From a virus, in IMG/VR virus record IMGVR_UViG_3300047157_000098, positions 1 through 64,000 of that record: a DNA stretch of 64,000 nucleotides; one strand, given 5' to 3'. Positions within the stretch are counted from its first letter, which is position 1, and every line of letters starts with the position of its first letter. Both the position numbers and the translations under genes were made by a program. This document shows positions 44,900-53,222 of this stretch, piece after piece. The notes under the pieces were generated by a model. It made no database searches, was not told where the DNA came from, and was given only the letters and a program-made list of their open reading frames with translations.

Positions 44900-45246
44900 T
44901 GATGAATATAGTAACTACATTATTAGCTTCAGTTTATGTGACAGCAACTATTTACCACGCTGTACCATCGCAAACTGATAGCACACCATTTGTAACAGCC
45001 AGCAATTCTAGAATTAATCCCGAGAACCCTCAGGGTCACAGATGGATTGCAGTCTCAAGAGACCTAGAAAAGCTTGGCTTTACATTCGGTACAAAAGTTT
45101 GTGTGTACGATGCTGGTACATTGTCCGGTGAATGGACAGTACAAGATCGAATGAACAAACGATGGACTAAAAGAATAGACTTTCTAGTTAATGAAGATAT
45201 AACTGGAGGTAAGTGGAATAATATAAAAATAGAAATTATAAAATGA
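44899..45246 (+). CDS. Secreted 3D-domain/RlpA-like protein
   Basis: 115 residues with an N-terminal hydrophobic segment (MMNIVTTLLASVYVTATIYH) and a double-psi-barrel pattern: TASNSRINPENPQGHRWIAV, then SRDLEKLGFTFGTKVCVYD, then EWTVQDRMNKRW and RIDFLV. It resembles 3D/RlpA-like domains that act on cell walls. A start at 44902 is also possible. It may modify the host wall or be secreted. Confidence 0.5.
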   Translation: MMNIVTTLLASVYVTATIYHAVPSQTDSTPFVTASNSRINPENPQGHRWIAVSRDLEKLGFTFGTKVCVYDAGTLSGEWTVQDRMNKRWTKRIDFLVNEDITGGKWNNIKIEIIK

Positions 45247-45734
45247 ATATATTTTATTTAGATAAAGATCCAGTTAAAGCCGCACAGGTACAATATAATA
45301 AGCATGTTGTTAAAATGATTCTTGAATCGGCTCAGATGTTATGTACCGCACATCATTTACTGTGTCCAGAAGAATCAGACAATATACCTTATAAAATCGC
45401 CCATAAAAACCATCCATCAACTGTATGGGTTAGACAAAGTGCTAGCCATTATTCTTGGCTGTACTATCATATGATAGCATTAGGTGAAGAATATACTAAA
45501 AGATATGGTAAAACACATTTAACTATTACTAAATGTAAAGACGTTCTTGCTAAATATCCAGGTGGTATATTCCACGTAGGATTTGAAGAACCTCCACAGT
45601 GTATGCCTGATGAGTACAAACACGAAAGTGCTATACACGCGTACTGGAACTACTATATAGGCGATAAGTCAGCTATATGTAATACCAAAAAAGAGAAATT
45701 ATACACAGAAATACCTAATAATATAGCCGTATAA
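45243..45734 (+). CDS. Conserved phage protein of the DxDPVKAAQ type
   Basis: 163 residues starting MNIFYLDKDPVKAAQVQYNK, then HVVKMILESAQMLCTAHH and a His/Trp-rich centre (HPSTVWVRQSASHYSWLYYH). Proteins with this start recur in many large phages without a settled function, sometimes labelled pyrimidine-dimer glycosylase. I cannot confirm that label and leave the function open. It overlaps the previous gene by 4 bases. Confidence 0.55.
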   Translation: MNIFYLDKDPVKAAQVQYNKHVVKMILESAQMLCTAHHLLCPEESDNIPYKIAHKNHPSTVWVRQSASHYSWLYYHMIALGEEYTKRYGKTHLTITKCKDVLAKYPGGIFHVGFEEPPQCMPDEYKHESAIHAYWNYYIGDKSAICNTKKEKLYTEIPNNIAV

Positions 45735-45736
45735 GT

Positions 45737-45835
45737 ATGACAAATAAACTAAGAAAAAGATTAAACAAAAATAATAAAATTATTTTTTTAACATTAAAAC
45801 CAAAGGGGACTGTGACAACAGCCCTTAAGATATAA
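45737..45835 (+). CDS. Possible 32-residue peptide overlapping a hairpin
   Basis: A reading of 32 residues (MTNKLRKRLNKNNKIIFLTL onward) starts 2 bases after the previous stop. It is Lys/Asn-rich, and may only be A-rich spacer. Its 3' end covers a hairpin at 45803-45826, so a leader-peptide role before the regulator and sigma genes can be imagined but is unproven. Confidence 0.25.
   Translation: MTNKLRKRLNKNNKIIFLTLKPKGTVTTALKI
45803..45826 (+). promoter_or_regulatory. Hairpin upstream of the regulator/sigma pair
   Basis: AAGGG pairs with CCCTT and CTGT with ACAG, with a two-base GA bulge and a GACA loop. The stem lies 24 bases before the ATG of the HTH regulator (45850). No T-run follows, so it is not a clear terminator on this strand; a structure that controls the next gene is possible. 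Confidence 0.35.
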
Positions 45836-45849
45836 CTAGTAACGGGCTT

Positions 45850-46485
45850 ATGTCACAAGACAGAAATATAAAGTGGCTAAATAATAGACGCATCGTCTAC
45901 AGGAGAGATCCTACTACCGATGTACCTACTATTGAGACAGAACAATATAAATACTACGCTGATGGTACATACCAATGTTATCACTTGTTTAATAGCAAGG
46001 CTAAGATAACTACGTATAAATCGTTAAAGTGGCATATGCTTGTATTGTATTATCTAAATGAAGATACAACACACGACTCGACTGGAGAAGGAGGTAGTAT
46101 TGAACGAGTGTTTAGATTTATAGCTGATAAAGAAAATGGGTTTGTTACATTTTTTATTAAAAGCAGAATATTAGATGAAATGATAGAAAACGTTATGACA
46201 ATAGGTGGTGAACCACCAGCTAATAAAATGCGTAAAGTAGTATTTAAACCCTACAATGGACTGAGTTTAAGTGAAAAACTTAGCATAGTAGGTAAATTAA
46301 TAGGTAGATCTTCAGAAGTAGATGAAGAAGCAATCTACCAAACAATGTTAGATTTAAATGAGTTTGGAAAAAAGATTACAATAAGTAGGATAGCTGGTTT
46401 GCTCAACTGTTCTACTAGAACAATATATAGAAATATGAGCAATCAACTTAAAAACGAAAAAAAAATATTAAATGAAGAAATATAA
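45850..46485 (+). CDS. HTH regulator upstream of sigma factor
   Basis: 211 residues starting MSQDRNIKWLNNRRIVYRRD. The C-terminal 45 residues have a clear helix-turn-helix (ITISRIAGLLNCSTRTIYRN) followed by a basic helix. The middle is helical. It overlaps the sigma factor by 14 bases, so both are made together. It is probably a phage transcription regulator that works with the sigma factor. DNA target unknown. Confidence 0.6.
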   Translation: MSQDRNIKWLNNRRIVYRRDPTTDVPTIETEQYKYYADGTYQCYHLFNSKAKITTYKSLKWHMLVLYYLNEDTTHDSTGEGGSIERVFRFIADKENGFVTFFIKSRILDEMIENVMTIGGEPPANKMRKVVFKPYNGLSLSEKLSIVGKLIGRSSEVDEEAIYQTMLDLNEFGKKITISRIAGLLNCSTRTIYRNMSNQLKNEKKILNEEI

Positions 46486-47236
46486 TATACCCGGTTATAT
46501 AATCGATAAAGAAGATTTAAAACAATCGTTAGCTAGAATACCTGAACATGGAACAGACTATAATTTATATACTAGAGATCAACTTATAATTAAGTTTTGT
46601 CCATTGGCAGAGAATATAGCTAGAAAATTTTCAACTAGTCAACAAGCCTCTGGTGTTATGAGTATAAGAGATTTAATACAAGAGGGTAGAGCTGGCTTAA
46701 CTAAAGCTGTTGATAGAATTGATTGGGAAAGACTAAATGAATCTGAAGATAAAGAAAAAACAATAAAAAGTTTTTTATCAAAGAGAATACGAGGTGCTAT
46801 CCGTAGATCAATAGATATTAACAGAGGTGACATACGTATACCTGAACATAAATTAAACGAAATACGTAGAAACTTTGGCAAGGATAAAAAAATGGTGTCG
46901 ATGTTTTTTAATAGTATATTTTTAAGCATAGATGATAAACCTAATAATGATGAGAACATGGTATATCAGATACCAGACAAGTCTGAGCCTTATAATATGC
47001 AATTACTTAATATATATTTAACTGGTTTGTTAAAGAAACATTTAGATGATAGAGAGTATAATGTATTGAGACTTAGCTATGGATTAGATTGTGACAAGCA
47101 TTCAGCAAAGCAAATTGCAACTGAATTAAACATCGAAGGATCTAGCTCTTACGTGAGAGTTTCACAGCTAAAAAAGCAAGCGGTAGATAAGTTAATAGAA
47201 AACGTAGACCACTCGCAAGTGCTTGATTACCTATAA
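46472..47236 (+). CDS. Phage-encoded sigma-70-like factor
   Basis: 254 residues. Region 2: SIRDLIQEGRAGLTKAVDRI (about residues 67-86) and SFLSKRIRGAIRRSIDI (about 106-122), the core-binding and -10 recognition part. Region 4: LDDREYNVLRLSYGLD, then HSAKQIATELNIEGSSSYVR as the HTH (about residues 185-225). Region 1.1 and full region 3 are absent, as in compact sigma factors. It should redirect host RNA polymerase to phage promoters. It lies in the middle of the early module, so it could drive middle or late genes, but its recognition motif is not established. Confidence 0.75.
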   Translation: MKKYNIPGYIIDKEDLKQSLARIPEHGTDYNLYTRDQLIIKFCPLAENIARKFSTSQQASGVMSIRDLIQEGRAGLTKAVDRIDWERLNESEDKEKTIKSFLSKRIRGAIRRSIDINRGDIRIPEHKLNEIRRNFGKDKKMVSMFFNSIFLSIDDKPNNDENMVYQIPDKSEPYNMQLLNIYLTGLLKKHLDDREYNVLRLSYGLDCDKHSAKQIATELNIEGSSSYVRVSQLKKQAVDKLIENVDHSQVLDYL

Positions 47237-47307
47237 GTTAGGTGACCAGGTTAATTTAAATTTACAAATCTATATGTAATTATATATATAGACCAAAAAC
47301 CTTAGAT

Positions 47308-47862
47308 ATGAAAGAATTAAACCAAAAACTAGCAATAGTTCAGACTAAGCTAAAAACCAAGAAGACAAGCTATAACAGCTTCGGTAAATACTTTTTCCGA
47401 AAAGCTGAAGACATTCTTGAAGCTGTCAAACCATTTCTAATCGAACAAGGCATTACGGTTAAAATAACCGAGGAGATGATCTCCGCAGATCCTGTTCCAA
47501 TCATTCAATCAACGGCAACAATATCAGATGGCGATAATGCTATACACGCAACCGCAGTAGTAGGAGTAGACCTTAATCAAAAAGGTATGCAAACAGCGCA
47601 GCAGTTCGGTGCAGCCTCGTCTTATGGTAAGAAATATGCGTTAGGAAATTTATTTTTAATAGACGACACGGCTGATGCTGATAGTACTAATAAGCACGAT
47701 TCAAAAGCTGTTAGTAAAATAAAACAAGCATCAAAACCAAACATAACAACAGCACAGTTAAGTAAGGCTGTAGACTATGTTAAATCAGGTGGTAAGCTCG
47801 AGGCTATAACTAACAAATACAATGTTTCTAAAGCTCAGTTGACTGAACTAACAACGTTATAA
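47308..47862 (+). CDS. ERF-family single-strand annealing protein
   Basis: 184 residues. The ERF signature is TAQQFGAASSYGKKYALGNL, followed by FLIDDTADADS, which matches the G.aSYgrRYaL..Ll.i..dDDAD pattern. The start (KELNQKLAIVQTKLKTKKTS) and a YNSFGKYFFRKAEDILEAVK segment match the family N-terminus. It anneals single strands in phage recombination. The PD-(D/E)xK exonuclease follows with no gap, as in phage recombination pairs. The last 40 residues carry an extra helix. Confidence 0.85.
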   Translation: MKELNQKLAIVQTKLKTKKTSYNSFGKYFFRKAEDILEAVKPFLIEQGITVKITEEMISADPVPIIQSTATISDGDNAIHATAVVGVDLNQKGMQTAQQFGAASSYGKKYALGNLFLIDDTADADSTNKHDSKAVSKIKQASKPNITTAQLSKAVDYVKSGGKLEAITNKYNVSKAQLTELTTL

Positions 47863-48603
47863 ATGAAGAAAACAGAAATTATTGAAAGACTAAGAAATGA
47901 TGAGGATTACTACGGTAAGTTTGGAAAACAATACTTAAGTAACTCAGATATTTACACTCTTTTAAACAATCCCTTGGCTTATGGCACGCCAATGAAACCA
48001 TCAGCTGCTTTTTTAGTAGGAGGATATTTTCACACTGCAATACTTGAACCAGATAAACTGAAAAAGTATAAAGTTATAGAATCTAGCACTCGTAATACAA
48101 AAGCATACAGGGAAATGTCAGGTGGTGAGTTGTGTTTATTACAACATGAGGTCGATAAAATAGAATTAATGCAAGAAAAACTTATGAGCTTAGATATTGC
48201 GTCAGAACTTATTAGAGGTACTGAAGGTAAGCCTAATGACTACGAAGTACCTGCTATAAAAGAAATAGCTGGTATGACGTGGAAAGGTAAGGCAGATATC
48301 ATAAATCATAACGAAAAACTTGTTATTGATCTCAAGACCACCGGTGACATTAAGAAATTTCAATGGTCTGCTTCTAAGTTTAATTACGATAGTCAAGCGT
48401 ACATATACAGTAAACTATTTGGTTATGAAATGCTATTCATAGTAATAGACAAAGAAACCTTAGAAATAAATATATGTGACTGTTCTCCGCAATTTTACGA
48501 ACGAGGCAAGGAAAAGGTAGAACAAGCAGTTGAAGCTTACAAGCTGTTTTATGATACCGAGGGTTTTGACCCTAAACAATATTTCGTAAGCAAAACACTT
48601 TAA
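47863..48603 (+). CDS. PD-(D/E)xK exonuclease (RecE/PDDEXK-like)
   Basis: 246 residues. It starts KKTEIIERLRNDEDYYGKFG, with LSNSDIYTLLNNPLAYG, the family's early helix. The catalytic core is GKADIINHNEKLVIDLKTTG: Asp, then D-L-K-T for the second Asp and Lys. SQAYIYSKLFG is the QxxxY motif. It makes 3' single strands from double-strand ends for the ERF protein. Its start codon directly follows the ERF stop. Confidence 0.8.
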   Translation: MKKTEIIERLRNDEDYYGKFGKQYLSNSDIYTLLNNPLAYGTPMKPSAAFLVGGYFHTAILEPDKLKKYKVIESSTRNTKAYREMSGGELCLLQHEVDKIELMQEKLMSLDIASELIRGTEGKPNDYEVPAIKEIAGMTWKGKADIINHNEKLVIDLKTTGDIKKFQWSASKFNYDSQAYIYSKLFGYEMLFIVIDKETLEINICDCSPQFYERGKEKVEQAVEAYKLFYDTEGFDPKQYFVSKTL

Positions 48604-48613
48604 ATTTAATAAA

Positions 48614-48784
48614 ATGGCAAGAACAAAAAAAAGAGTATGTAGTGTAACTGGTATTAACACTAGTGTAAACAATTTTTATACAAATCAAAACCACGTAAAA
48701 GCCGTAGATAATCTACGCAGAACGACAAGCGCTACTAAAGAGCAAATGTCTAGAATGTTTAACCAAATTAATCAATACGCATAA
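48614..48784 (+). CDS. Small basic protein (56 aa)
   Basis: 56 residues, MARTKKRVCSVTGINTSVNN onward, with basic start and a helical end. It lies between the exonuclease and the SSB-like gene with 1 to 10-base gaps. A CSVTG segment resembles zinc-ribbon halves but a second Cys pair is absent. Function unknown. Confidence 0.5.
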   Translation: MARTKKRVCSVTGINTSVNNFYTNQNHVKAVDNLRRTTSATKEQMSRMFNQINQYA

Positions 48785-48785
48785 T

Positions 48786-49106
48786 ATGGCAAGTATAATT
48801 AAAGCAAGTATAAACTTGAACAACATACCCAAAGATAAGATCTATGTGGGTAAGAAGGGTAAGTATTTACCCATCACAATTACATTGAATGATGAGTTAG
48901 ATCAGTTCGGTAATCAGGGTCCTGTAGTAGTTGAACAAACTAAAGAGGAAAGAGAAACTAAAACTGAAAAGACTTACCTAGGTAATGTAAAAGTAGTATG
49001 GACGAACGGTTCTAATGTTGAAGTTGCTCCACGAGATGAAGCACAGGCTGCACCAGCTATGCCACAAGCACAGGCTGCTCCGGTTGAAGATGATTTACCG
49101 TTTTAA
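48786..49106 (+). CDS. SSB-like protein with acidic DDLPF tail
   Basis: 106 residues. The C-terminus is Ala/Pro/Gln-rich linker then EDDLPF, the acidic tip by which single-stranded DNA-binding proteins recruit partners. The N-terminal 60 residues could form a small OB-like sheet (IKASINLNNIPKDKIYVGKK). It lies between recombination genes and primase-helicase, where a phage SSB is expected. The fold is inferred. Confidence 0.6.
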   Translation: MASIIKASINLNNIPKDKIYVGKKGKYLPITITLNDELDQFGNQGPVVVEQTKEERETKTEKTYLGNVKVVWTNGSNVEVAPRDEAQAAPAMPQAQAAPVEDDLPF

Positions 49107-49118
49107 TAAATAATTTAA

Positions 49119-50846
49119 ATGACAGTAGAAGATAAAGAGATTAATGGATTTTTGATTGACAAGTTCAATCAACACAACTTAGAAGTTGGGAAGACTCAGG
49201 GTGTTTGCCCTACCTGCTCACACACTAGGAAACCTAACAAGCAGAAGCTTAAATGTGCTTCTTACGATTGGGAACGTGGTCTCGGAACATGTCATAACTG
49301 TAGTACCTCGTTTCAATTACATACGTACCAACGTAAAGGTCAAGCTGAAAAAGTTTACATAAAACCAACCGTAAAGGTTGATGAAGAAAGACCTGAGTTT
49401 GTAAGTGATAAAGTAATTGAATGGTTTAAGACTAGAGGAATATCAGCTCAGACTCTTGCTAGCTTAAAAGTTAGTGAGGGTTCTGAGTGGATGCCTCAAA
49501 CTCAGAAACAAGAAAATACAATTAAGTTTAATTATTATATGGGCGGTGAGCTTATTAATATAAAATACCGTGACGGTAGAAAAAACTTTAAACTGTATAA
49601 AGGTGCTGAAAAGATATTTTATAATATCGATAGTACAGTTGGTCATGATTCATGTATAATTGTAGAAGGTGAGATGGATGTGTTGGCGTTACACGAAGCA
49701 GGTATAACAAACGCTATATCAGTTCCAAACGGTGCTACGTTAAACACTAATAACTTAGAGTACTTAGACAATTGTATAGATTACTTAGAAGATAAAGATA
49801 AAGTTATTTTAGCTGTCGATAACGACGAGGCTGGTAATGCTTTAAAACAAGAATTAATACGTAGGCTCGGTGCTGAAGTATGTTTTCTTGTAGACTTCGC
49901 TGATTGTAAAGATTCAAACGAATACTTAACCAAACATGGTGCTGATGCCTTAAAAAGTGCTATACACGCATGCAAGCCTGTACCGCTAGAAGGCGTTAGT
50001 ACATTATATGATATAGAAGATGAACTTAAAGACTTTGTTAAAAATGGATTCAAACCAGGGTTTCAAGTTGGTTTGGAAAACTTTGATAAGATTTTTTCAA
50101 CATACACATCTCAGTTTATTACTGTTACTGGCATACCTAGTAGCGGTAAGTCTGATTTTGTTGATCAGATGGTTGTAGGTTATAACAACAACTACGGTTG
50201 GAAGACGGCTTTTGCTAGTCCCGAAAACCAACCTACTTATTTACATGCTCACAAGCTAATGAGGAAGGTTTGGCAAGATATGCCTAGACCTTCTGATATT
50301 GGTGGAGAGTCTTGGAACAGGGTAGCAGATCACGTTAATGATAACTTCTTTTTTATAGACATGGACAGATATACTTTAGAAGCTGTGCTTAAAAAAGGCG
50401 CTGAGCTAGTCAAAAGAAAAGGTATAAAATGTTTAGTACTTGATCCATTCAATAAAATAAGAGATGTAAACTGTAAGACAGAAGATGTTAACAGGTATAC
50501 TATGGAGTATTTAACAAAGATCGAAACATTTGCTAAGAAATATGATGTATTAGTTTTTGTAGTCGCTCACCCAACTAAAATGTACAAAGATAAAGATGGT
50601 AAGATTGAAGAACCAACAATGTACAGTATTAAAGGTGGTGGTGAATGGTATGATGCTAGTTATCACGGTATATTAGTTCATAGAGATTATGAGGCTAAAA
50701 CTGTTAAGGCTAAAGTTCTAAAAGTTAAGTTCCAAAACCTGGGTGAAAACCAAGCTGAAGCTCATTTCAAATGGGAACCAAGATCAGGTTGTTTTATACC
50801 TGAGATAACTGATAAAGTAGTGGAAGATGCCTTACCGTGGGAGTAA
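49119..50846 (+). CDS. Primase-helicase (T7 gp4-like)
   Basis: 575 residues. Zinc finger at the start: CPTC (residues 30-33) and CHNC (58-61). TOPRIM domain: VEGEMDVLAL near residue 180 and DNDEAGNAL near 233. RecA-like helicase: GIPSSGKSD near 337 as Walker A, and LVLDPFNKI near 445 as Walker B. This matches T7 gp4/Twinkle helicases that unwind and prime at the replication fork. The gene overlaps the next by 20 bases. No separate phage DNA polymerase is seen in the window. Confidence 0.85.
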   Translation: MTVEDKEINGFLIDKFNQHNLEVGKTQGVCPTCSHTRKPNKQKLKCASYDWERGLGTCHNCSTSFQLHTYQRKGQAEKVYIKPTVKVDEERPEFVSDKVIEWFKTRGISAQTLASLKVSEGSEWMPQTQKQENTIKFNYYMGGELINIKYRDGRKNFKLYKGAEKIFYNIDSTVGHDSCIIVEGEMDVLALHEAGITNAISVPNGATLNTNNLEYLDNCIDYLEDKDKVILAVDNDEAGNALKQELIRRLGAEVCFLVDFADCKDSNEYLTKHGADALKSAIHACKPVPLEGVSTLYDIEDELKDFVKNGFKPGFQVGLENFDKIFSTYTSQFITVTGIPSSGKSDFVDQMVVGYNNNYGWKTAFASPENQPTYLHAHKLMRKVWQDMPRPSDIGGESWNRVADHVNDNFFFIDMDRYTLEAVLKKGAELVKRKGIKCLVLDPFNKIRDVNCKTEDVNRYTMEYLTKIETFAKKYDVLVFVVAHPTKMYKDKDGKIEEPTMYSIKGGGEWYDASYHGILVHRDYEAKTVKAKVLKVKFQNLGENQAEAHFKWEPRSGCFIPEITDKVVEDALPWE

Positions 50847-51099
50847 GAAGACAAAGTATATGGGTGAAAACCCATTTGCAACTATGTCAGCAAACGCTAA
50901 GGCTCATAGGTGGTGTTTTAAAAATAACATTTTTATCACACCTGTAGAAGCTGGTTATCAAAGTAGAACTTGGTACTTAGAAATACAGTTAGGTAGCAAG
51001 ACGTTTAAAAGTCCAGAAACATATGGACCAACAGACGTTTGGGAAAAGATGTATGAATTTTATAAATATTATTACGATAAATATGAGAAAGAGATTTAA
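50827..51099 (+). CDS. Small hypothetical protein overlapping primase
   Basis: 90 residues, MPYRGSKKTKYMGENPFATM onward, beginning 20 bases before the primase stop and ending 17 bases into the next gene. Basic at the start, beta-strand-like in the middle (RTWYLEIQLGSKTFKSPETY). Family unknown. Overlaps at both ends point to coupled translation. Confidence 0.5.
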   Translation: MPYRGSKKTKYMGENPFATMSANAKAHRWCFKNNIFITPVEAGYQSRTWYLEIQLGSKTFKSPETYGPTDVWEKMYEFYKYYYDKYEKEI

Positions 51100-51724
51100 A
51101 AATGCTAATAAAGCTTATGAGGCTGTTCTTGATGAGATATTACAAAACGGTGTAGATTTTGGTGACACAAAAGCTATATTTAATTGTGGTTTTTATATAG
51201 ACAACCCAAGCCAAAAGCATATAACAAACGCTGAGCGTAATTGGAGTCAAAAGTATGCAGCTGCAGAATGGGCTTGGTACTTGTCTGGTGACCCTAATAT
51301 AATTAAGTTAGGTCAACTGTATGGTAAGATACCACCTATATGGGAACGTATGGCTGATAGTGATGGTAATGTTAATAGTAATTATGGTTATCAATGGATG
51401 CGTAACAACCAAATAGATTATGTTGTTGCTAAACTTAGAGATAATCCAGACACTAGACACGCTGCTATAAGCATATATGATGCTAAAGAATATGATAAGT
51501 ATGCTAAAGACACTCCTTGTACGTACGCAGTACAATTTACAATAATTAATAATAAACTATGTATGTCTGTTTATATGCGTTCTAATGACATCTGGTACGG
51601 CTTTTGTAATGATCAATATCAATTTGCATCATTGCAGGAAATGATTGCAGACAGGCTGTATATTGAGACCGGATGGTATTACCACCATGCACACAACATG
51701 CATTTATATAACAACAAATTATGA
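51083..51724 (+). CDS. ThyA-family pyrimidine methylase or hydroxymethylase
   Basis: 213 residues from ATG 51083 (a longer in-frame reading from 51023 is unlikely because it overlaps the previous gene further). The catalytic Cys146 sits in TPCTYAVQF. Phosphate-binding Arg166 is in YMRSNDIWYG, and His207 and Tyr209 are in MHLY. All align without gaps to E. coli ThyA numbering. At position 177, where dTMP synthases have Asn, this protein has Asp (FCND). Asp there is the mark of dCMP hydroxymethylase (T4 gp42). The enzyme may make 5-hydroxymethyl-dCMP or act on dUMP. It is about 50 residues shorter at the C-terminus than E. coli ThyA. Confidence 0.7.
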   Translation: MRKRFKNANKAYEAVLDEILQNGVDFGDTKAIFNCGFYIDNPSQKHITNAERNWSQKYAAAEWAWYLSGDPNIIKLGQLYGKIPPIWERMADSDGNVNSNYGYQWMRNNQIDYVVAKLRDNPDTRHAAISIYDAKEYDKYAKDTPCTYAVQFTIINNKLCMSVYMRSNDIWYGFCNDQYQFASLQEMIADRLYIETGWYYHHAHNMHLYNNKL

Positions 51725-52521
51725 TGTATCATTTATACCATATACCTGGTAAAAAGATAGGTGTAACCTGTGATCTTAATAACCGGGTCACAAAACAACA
51801 AGGCTATAAAGCTGATGAATATGAAGTATTACTTAGTAGCGACGATATAGATTATATATCAAACATGGAGATACAGTTACAAAAAGCTCATGGCTACAAG
51901 GTAGATAGAAAATTATATAAAAATTTAAAACCAATAACCGATATGAAGATAAACGTGACAGAGCAAACCACAACATTCCCTGTACCAGTTAATAAACTGA
52001 AAGGAAGATTGATGGATAATATAGGTATGAGCTGGAATACCGAGCATGGAGAGCTAAATATAACAACAGCAACAATTGATTGGATAATGAAAAACGTTAA
52101 AACATCAATGTATAACAATGACAGAAGCTATGTATATAACAAAGCGTTTGCTAGGTTTTACGATAATAACGATGTATATCCAAGAACTGGAGCCTTATCA
52201 ATGGGCTCGAAAGCTTCTAAAAAACCTTTAAAAATGTTTGAAAACATTAGAGAATGGGCACGTGTTAGAGGCTTGTATGATGAAGGTAATCCACATACAC
52301 AATACGTTAAGCTACAGGAAGAAGCTGGTGAGCTTGCAAAAGCATTACTTAAGGACGACCAAGTAGAAGTTGTAGACGCTATTGGCGATATGGTAGTTGT
52401 GTTGACTAACTTAGCACACTTGAGAGGAGTTAATATAGAAACTTGTATAACCTCAGCTTACAATGTTATAAACAAGAGAACAGGTAAGATGGTTAACGGA
52501 ACATTTGTTAAAGATGAATAA
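51721..52521 (+). CDS. GIY-YIG-like plus MazG-like fusion protein
   Basis: 266 residues. The N-terminus MMYHLYHIPGKKIGVTCDLN followed by RVTKQQGYKADEYEV resembles the GIY-YIG nuclease core in its order of strands, but the YIG part is weak. The C-terminus has a MazG motif: LQEEAGELAKALL then VEVVDAIGDMVVVL, with the Glu-Glu and Asp metal ligands, which cleaves NTPs to NMP and pyrophosphate. It overlaps the ThyA-family gene by 4 bases. The fusion would link a nuclease-type domain to nucleotide-pool control. The nuclease assignment is tentative. Confidence 0.55.
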   Translation: MMYHLYHIPGKKIGVTCDLNNRVTKQQGYKADEYEVLLSSDDIDYISNMEIQLQKAHGYKVDRKLYKNLKPITDMKINVTEQTTTFPVPVNKLKGRLMDNIGMSWNTEHGELNITTATIDWIMKNVKTSMYNNDRSYVYNKAFARFYDNNDVYPRTGALSMGSKASKKPLKMFENIREWARVRGLYDEGNPHTQYVKLQEEAGELAKALLKDDQVEVVDAIGDMVVVLTNLAHLRGVNIETCITSAYNVINKRTGKMVNGTFVKDE

Positions 52522-52789
52522 GAGAACTATATTATTTAGAGACCCAGTAGTAGAACGTGTAGTAGATAAATTTGTCAGCAGATCTGACGTGGGTTTCAGT
52601 AAATACGGAAAAACTCTACACGACGAACGCACAACAGGTATTAAAGATCTTGGTAAATATCTTAATGATATACAAGAGGAATTAATGGATGCAGTGCTAT
52701 ACATACAGGCCGCACGCGAAGAGATCAGGGATCTCACAGAAGAGGCGATTATTAAATCAATCGAGGTTCATGAGGAAGAAGAAATTTAA
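52514..52789 (+). CDS. MazG-like small phage protein
   Basis: 91 residues from ATG 52514 (MNKRTILFRDPVVERVVDKF). GFSKYGKTLHDERTTGIKDL, then IQEELMDAVLYIQAAREEI, matches helical nucleotide pyrophosphohydrolase-like proteins of phages. It overlaps its neighbours by 8 and 20 bases. Likely part of nucleotide metabolism. Confidence 0.5.
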   Translation: MNKRTILFRDPVVERVVDKFVSRSDVGFSKYGKTLHDERTTGIKDLGKYLNDIQEELMDAVLYIQAAREEIRDLTEEAIIKSIEVHEEEEI

Positions 52790-53222
52790 ACGTAAAAAAG
52801 GTCCGGTACAAGCAAAGAAGATATCATTTGATGGTATCGACTTTGCCTCAGGGCTTGAGAAATATATGTATATGGCATTAAAGAAAGCTAAAATAAAAGC
52901 TTTGTATGAAGGTCAAACGTACGAATTGTCTCCGCCATTTGATTTTAATTTTGAATCTTATGAGCGATGTGGTAACGGTAAAGGTGAATATAAAAACAGA
53001 GGTAATAAGAAAATACTTAATATAAAGTATACGCCTGATTTCATTGGTAAGAACTTTATCATAGAAACAAAAGGTAGAGCTAACGAATCATTTCCATTAA
53101 GATGGAAGTTATTTAAAAAACTTATAGCCGAAGAAAGACTAGAACCTTTTACCTTATACAAACCACAGAATCAAAAAGAATGCGATTTAACAGTAGAACT
53201 AATAAAAAATAAATTAATATGA
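52770..53222 (+). CDS. DUF1064-type PD-(D/E)xK nuclease
   Basis: 150 residues from ATG 52770 (MRKKKFKRKKGPVQAKKISF). FDGIDFASGLEKYMYMALKK, then an acidic-lysine core, NIKYTPDFIGKNFIIETKGR: Asp, then Glu-Thr-Lys. This is the phage DUF1064 nuclease pattern, possibly resolving branched DNA. A longer start at 52689 lies inside the upstream gene. It ends overlapping the next ATG. Confidence 0.65.
   Translation: MRKKKFKRKKGPVQAKKISFDGIDFASGLEKYMYMALKKAKIKALYEGQTYELSPPFDFNFESYERCGNGKGEYKNRGNKKILNIKYTPDFIGKNFIIETKGRANESFPLRWKLFKKLIAEERLEPFTLYKPQNQKECDLTVELIKNKLI

Noticed and set aside
47238-47246. TTAGGTGAC, identical to a core of the SP6 promoter
   Set aside because: Nine bases, a single copy, and the rest of the SP6 promoter is absent. 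It is unlike the five-copy early motif; chance is the simplest reading.
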